From Trachythela sp. YZ-2020 (taxonomy: Eukaryota; Cnidaria; Anthozoa; Malacalcyonacea; Clavulariidae), in assembly GCA_016169945.1 (NCBI GenBank), contig JADLSH010000199.1, positions 1,612,001 through 1,676,000 of the forward strand: a DNA stretch of 64,000 nucleotides, in the 5' to 3' direction. Positions 60,701 through 64,000 of the stretch are shown here, one piece after another. The position numbers were made by a program, and so were the translations under genes. The notes beneath the pieces were generated by a model. The model made no database searches, was not told the origin of the DNA, and saw nothing but the letters and a program-made list of their open reading frames with translations. The first letter of the stretch is position 1, and each line of letters begins with the position of its first letter.

Positions 60701-63166
60701 AAGGAATTGATCATAAATGATACAACTATCACCGATGCACGAGATATAGCGAACACCCTCAATGATCACTTTTCGAAAATTGGGCCTAATTTAGCTAAAA
60801 GTATTTCTAATTTATCAAAACCAGCTGATAGCTACGTATCTGTTCAAGACACTGAATTTCAATTAGAGACAGTAAATGAACATGATATGATGAAAATACT
60901 TAAGAGTATTAAAGCATCGAAATCCACTGGACACGATAGGATTCCTCCTAAGTTAATAAAAGATGCAGCGGAAGAAATCGTTGCTTCTCTGACTCAAATC
61001 TTTAACAAATCAATCAGTACTGGTATTTTTCCAGATGATTTGAAAATTGCAATAGTCTCACCAATTTATAAAACAGGAAATAGAAATGACTGCAATAATT
61101 ACCGGCCAATATCCATTTTGTCAGTAATCACAAAAGTTTTCGAAAAATTAATATTTCAACAACTTTCTGCATATCTAGAAAACAACAACATTCTAACAAA
61201 ACAGCAAGCAGGTTTTAGGAAAAAAACAGTCAACACAAACATCCCTATTAGGAGTTACAAATAGTTGGTATATAAACATGGATAAAGGGCTATTGAATGG
61301 AGTTATATTTTTGGATTTGAAGAAAGCATTTGATTGTGTAGATCATGATATTTTGATTAAAAAATTATCAATTTATGGAATTCACGGATTAACATTGGAT
61401 TGGTTTAGATCGTATTTGAGTAACAGAAAACAAATATGTAAAAGTAATCAGGCAATGTCGAGGCAATGTGCTATAACATGTGGAGTACCACAGGGGTCGA
61501 ATTTGGGGCCCCTATTATTTTTAGTTTATATTAATGATTTGCCAAAATGCATGGATGGTGCTTCGGCAAGCATGATACTAATTTGCTGATGATACTAATT
61601 TAACTGCCACAGCCAGATCGATTGACGAATTAGAGGAAAATCTGAATAAAAATTTGGAATGTGTACATCAATGGCTAATTAGCAACAAATTGACCCTAAA
61701 CAAAGATAAAACAGAATACATGATAATAGGCTCAAGAAGTAAACTAAATAGCATCGATCGGGATCCCTTAATAAAACTAGCAGATACAAACATCAAACGT
61801 GTAAAACAATGCAAAACCTTGGGGATCGTTGTTGATGACCAGCTTTTATGGAATGAGCATGTTGGTAATGTAATAAAAAAAGTTTCTAAAGGATTAGGTA
61901 TGCTAAGGCGACTTAAGCAGGTTGTGCCAAAAGAAATTTTGATCACAGTATATAAGTCATTGGTTCTTCCTTACTTTGATTATTGTAGCATGGTCTGGGA
62001 TAATTGTAGTAGCTATTTGCTTGATAATATGCAGAAAATGCAAAACAGAGCGGCAAGAATAATTACGGGTAAATCATACGAGATCCGATCAAGAGACCTG
62101 TTGAGAGAACTTGGTTGGCAAACACTTAAGGAAAGGAGAGATATTCAGAAAGCTACACTTATGTTTAATGTTAAAAATAAGGAAGTGCCGGAAAATATGG
62201 CTAATATGTTCAGTTTATCTAATAAAGAAAATTATCAACTTAGAAGTAACGGGCTTAATTTTCAGCTAAATAAACCTAGAACAAATTTCCTGAAAAAAAG
62301 CTTTAGTTACACAGGAGCAAAATGCTGGAATGACTTGCCAAATAAGGTTAAGACAAATGAAATGTCGACAGGTCAATTCAAGACGTCTCTCAGAGAAAAC
62401 AGTAACATTAAATAGATCTAGCTACATATGTTCTATCTGCATGTAATAATTTTCCTTTTTAAATATTTTTAATAGTGTGATAATTTTATACTTATGTGTG
62501 CATTTGACTAGGTTTCATTCTTGTTTTCTAATAATATTATGTAATAGCAGTTTCAAACGGCCTCTTGAAAAACAGATCATAGGTGTTCTGAAGGGCTACC
62601 GTTGTAAAATATTTGTAAATAATAATAACCTACCTACTAATCAAGACTAATTAAACTGACTGTCTGAGATAAGTTACTAACTTCCAGACGAAGGCCCTTC
62701 ACTCGAAACATCGAAGTTCTTATTGTATTTTTCAGGTAGTTTTACACAACTCAACTGCCGAATCTTCGTTATACTTAACCCACACTGGCACCGCACATTC
62801 GAGATATTTCATATTTGTCTGATATAAGCCATGGCTCACTTTCGCTACTTATTGATTAAAGGCAGAAGTCTGAAAAGTAGTTTTGGGAATAAAACATGCA
62901 ATTCAATATTTTATTGCAATACATTTTTCAAATAAAAGTTGCCTCGCAGAAAATTAAATAGAAAGTGACAGACCACAGACTTTGAACAGAGTCAGACAAA
63001 TATTTTAAGCCGATTATAAATAAAATAAAATTGGTACATGCAAACATACCATTCCATTTGAGAAATTCAACAATGTCAGTACACCCAACATAAACCAACG
63101 CTTTTTGTACACACGGTACATCTTCCCATTGGAATTAGTTGAAGGAAGCAATGTCGAATTGTCCAT
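51730..63166 (-). CDS. SLC49A3: SLC49A3-like (MFSD7) major facilitator transporter, 9 exons
   Basis: Exons: 63166-63050, 59154-58996, 58548-58332, 55450-55374, 54881-54747, 54195-54079, 53596-53444, 52789-52632, 51970-51730. All are in phase, giving 457 residues with about 12 hydrophobic segments. The start is [20 protein letters not shown], then [17 protein letters not shown]. Conserved family blocks follow: [86 protein letters not shown]. These fit SLC49A3, a relative of the FLVCR haem/choline transporters; its own substrate is not settled. The protein is shorter than human SLC49A3 at the C-terminus. Introns 1 and 3 each hold a non-LTR element in antisense orientation. Confidence 0.88.
52985..53215. 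repeat. Minisatellite with GCGTTAAATTCACGCAGGCA units
   Basis: Five to six units of about 45 bp, each with GCGTTAAATTCACGCAGGCA and GGACATTAATTCT, lie in an intron of the transporter gene. Unit length and sequence vary a little. Looser versions reach back to about 52910. Confidence 0.85.
55833..58048 (+). mobile_element. Decayed non-LTR retrotransposon 1, 5' truncated
   Basis: A reverse transcriptase of about 650 codons can be followed, with [59 protein letters not shown] and a C-terminal thumb-like part ending near 57807. It is broken by two in-frame TGA codons (56452-56454 and 56500-56502) and a frameshift near 55970. The catalytic YADD reads YADH. The endonuclease is missing. The 3' end has ATTTATTTATTT, a tail typical of some non-LTR groups. 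A palindrome (55783-55832) marks the 5' junction. Clade not resolved; CR1/jockey-like. Confidence 0.88.
59608..62632 (+). mobile_element. Decayed non-LTR retrotransposon 2 with endonuclease and RT
   Basis: Endonuclease motifs are [15 protein letters not shown] and [10 protein letters not shown]. The reverse transcriptase has [46 protein letters not shown] and [20 protein letters not shown], ending with the [12 protein letters not shown] block at about 62415. Frame breaks at about 60135, 60392, 61264 and 61589 kill it. The last lies at the YADD motif, which is disrupted by a small duplication of GATACTAATTT. The element starts inside the endonuclease, so it is 5' truncated, and ends in TAAATAATAATAA. 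It is antisense within intron 1 of the transporter. Confidence 0.88.
62665..62805. repeat. Copy of the CTAACTTCCAGACGA hairpin family
   Basis: This segment matches parts of 43552-43800 in rearranged order, including ACTTCCAGACGAAGGCCCTT and ATTGTATTTTTCAGGTAG. It follows the end of retrotransposon 2. Confidence 0.5.
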
Positions 63167-63385
63167 TTTGTCCTATTTACGCTACAGTAATTGAATGTCT
63201 ACGAATTATACTATAGTGCGTTTTTTTTTAATGTAAACAGTGCTTCCACTTTGAAAAACCAAAAACTCTTCTCCTTATTTTGACCGAAAAATTGAAATTT
63301 CCTTCAAATTGCCTTACATTGGGGGCATTGTGAATTGTCATTTTTGTTCAAATGCCTTACATTTCTTCTTTTTATTTCCACACAG

Positions 63386-63915
63386 GTGACCATGACATTT
63401 TGACCAAAGAATCCGAAGAGCAGCGATTTAAAGTCGACAGCATCTTAATCTATCCTAATTATTCCCCGCTCTTTAAGAATTTTGATATTGCTATGGTTCA
63501 CCTGCATACACCCGCCAACTACACAGCCAATATATTGCCAATCTGTTTACTAGAGAACGAACTCCCTGCGGGCACGAAATGCCATATCGCAGGCTGGGGT
63601 ACGCGGACGACTAATGTCAAAGACTACCCACAATTCCTACGAGAAGGCGTGGTTCCGATTATAGACCAACCCACCTGCCAGAAATTCTATGAGAAAGTCA
63701 CAACGATTACCTTCGACATGGTGTGCGCTGGGTACACTACAGGTACAGTTGATGCCTGCCAGGGGGACAGTGGGGGACCGTTGATGTGTCAACAGGGTGA
63801 CAAGTGGTACTTGGCAGGATTGACGAGTTTCGGTTTCGACTGCGCGGCGAAAGGGTACCCAGGCGTTTACGCGAATGTTGCAACTTTATACTCTTGGGTC
63901 TTATCTAATCTATAA
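63386..63915 (+). pseudogene. Duplicated last exon of the mosaic serine protease
   Basis: The sequence matches the exon at 49359-49888 except for four bases. It keeps the splice acceptor, Asp of the triad, GDSGGP and the stop. The match covers about 40 bases of upstream intron and all of the downstream flank to the window's right edge. The preceding His-bearing exon and all other modules are absent to the left; that space holds the first exon of SLC49A3 on the other strand. Alone it cannot make a protease. It could be an orphan exon, a pseudogene, the joining point of a larger duplication reaching right, or an assembly artefact. Confidence 0.8.
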
Positions 63916-64000
63916 ATAGTTCTTTTTAACGCTTTAAATTATTAAATTCTAGAAGTACAGTATTAGTGCCGTAGGCGAAATACAGCCATATCATTAGACT

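Overview
This is a window of an invertebrate animal nuclear genome. It is AT-rich, its genes are split by many short GT-AG introns, and its noncoding DNA is packed with SINEs, non-LTR retrotransposons and palindromic MITEs. The gene set (membrane M13 peptidase, PACRGL, SLC49A3-type transporter, SRCR/MAM/EGF/trypsin mosaic protein) and repeat style suggest a cnidarian, perhaps an anthozoan. That placement is an inference. Nothing points to bacteria: there are no operons and no long intact ORFs.

Layout. At 3673-4123 (minus) is the first exon of a second M13 metallopeptidase gene that runs off the left edge. At 7228-25014 (minus) is a complete 18-exon M13 gene of about 769 residues. I rebuilt it exon by exon with consistent splice phases. 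It keeps the HExxH zinc motif, but the third zinc ligand (Glu in the family ENIAD motif) reads Gln. At 31221-35481 (minus) are six exons of PACRGL; its last exon was not found. At 37541-49888 (plus) is a complete 16-exon secreted mosaic serine protease of 1270 residues: signal peptide, Cys-rich module, an unrecognised module, mucin-like region, two EGF, two SRCR, MAM, two EGF, trypsin domain. At 51730-63166 (minus) is a complete 9-exon SLC49A3-like transporter of 457 residues, with a decayed non-LTR retrotransposon in each of two introns. At 63386-63915 (plus) is a near-identical second copy of the last exon of the mosaic protease, with no upstream exons in the window.

The proteases and the transporter show no operon-like link. 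PACRGL and the mosaic protease are divergently arranged, about 2.06 kb apart. The two M13 genes lie head-to-tail and look like a tandem family.

Repeats: a tRNA-derived SINE family (at least five copies), a hAT-type MITE with an exact 8-bp target duplication, a palindromic mariner-type MITE with TA flanks, several foldback families (some nested in each other or in a SINE), an exact 501-bp tandem duplication carrying the start of a possible Crypton-type ORF, satellites derived from reverse transcriptase tails, and several micro- and minisatellites.
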